DNA of 6,080 nucleotides from Kiritimatiellales bacterium (GTDB taxonomy: Bacteria > Verrucomicrobiota > Kiritimatiellia > Kiritimatiellales > Pontiellaceae). A program made the position numbers and the translations under genes. Position 1 is the stretch's first letter, and each line of letters starts with the position of its first letter. The notes beneath the pieces were generated by a model. The model saw only the letters and a program-made list of their open reading frames with translations, was not told the DNA's origin and made no database searches. The DNA is taken from positions 1 through 6,080 of the forward strand of contig JAIPIO010000237.1 of the NCBI GenBank assembly GCA_021734595.1, given 5' to 3'. Positions 5,909-6,080 of this stretch are shown here, one piece after another.

Positions 5909-6080
5909 ATGAAAACACAAATCATCATCGCAACAGCACTGGCGGCAGGCATCGCGGGGAACCTTTTTGCCCAGACCACGATTAGTGCGGTCAGCCCGAA
6001 CTCGGCCGATCCCGGCACATCCAGTTTAACCGTGACTTTTACGCTTCCAAACAACACGCCTCCCACGCCTCCTGCGGGAG
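5909..6080 (+). CDS. Secreted protein of unknown function, N-terminal part (runs off window)
   Basis: The frame from ATG at 5909 stays open to the window end (57 codons). It begins MKTQIIIATALAAGIAGNLF: a short basic start, a hydrophobic core and a likely signal peptidase I site after LFA (residues 19-21), leaving a mature protein starting QTTISAVSPNSADPG. The mature start is Ser/Thr/Pro-rich with a TVTFTL beta-strand-like stretch and then a Pro-rich NNTPPTPPAG segment. This resembles the opening of extracellular Ig-like (IPT/TIG-type) domains, but too little is visible to assign a family. It follows the MarR-family gene by 13 bp with an AGAGA ribosome-binding-like element upstream, suggesting co-transcription. 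It was called from the sequence because it is short and truncated here. Confidence 0.7.
   Translation, partial: MKTQIIIATALAAGIAGNLFAQTTISAVSPNSADPGTSSLTVTFTLPNNTPPTPPAG

Overview
This window is a GC-rich bacterial chromosomal segment. It has conserved housekeeping genes at both ends of its left half (the tail of ribosomal protein L20, then a YgiQ-type radical SAM gene), an anthranilate phosphoribosyltransferase gene (trpD), and a MarR-type regulator followed by an exported protein. No rRNA, tRNA, CRISPR array, transposase or integrase is visible. The lineage cannot be proved from this sequence. The TrpD variant (HGSYGVSS where many families have HGNRSVSS) and the many TTCCA-N5-TGGAA palindromes suggest the Kiritimatiellota/PVC group; this is only a guess.

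Layout, left to right. Positions 1-86 are the last 27 codons of rplT on the + strand, followed by a strong intrinsic terminator (109-137). Its T-tract touches the stop codon of the convergent ygiQ-family gene (minus strand, start about 1896). A short divergent intergenic region (about 1897-1986) carries a palindromic repeat array. Next comes a 67-codon remnant of a second trpD 5' end (1987-2190). Its stop codon overlaps, as ATGA, the start of a 691-aa membrane-anchored tandem nitroreductase of the SagB/ThcOx type (2187-4262). A second, longer palindromic array (4277-4349) precedes full-length trpD (4366-5376). A 69-bp gap with a candidate operator leads to a MarR-family regulator (5446-5895). 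After 13 bp a secreted protein begins and runs off the window (5909-6080).

The most notable structure is a partial duplication. The nitroreductase gene lies between two copies of the same module (palindromic array + GGAG ribosome binding site + trpD 5' coding sequence). The left copy is truncated and drifting. Its array differs from the right one by exactly one 21-bp unit, and its reading frame is still open and fused by ATGA overlap to the nitroreductase gene. This looks like a tandem duplication or integration event that left the nitroreductase gene under the trpD leader.

The second notable structure is the palindrome itself (consensus TTCCARNCATTGGAA, 6-bp arms around a 3-nt centre). It occurs as phased arrays with a 21-bp period upstream of trpD and trpD', and as single copies inside the trpD and marR coding regions. 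It is a candidate protein-binding site or a genome-wide dispersed element. No trpE, trpG, trpC, trpB or trpA is in view, so trpD is separated here from the rest of the tryptophan pathway.
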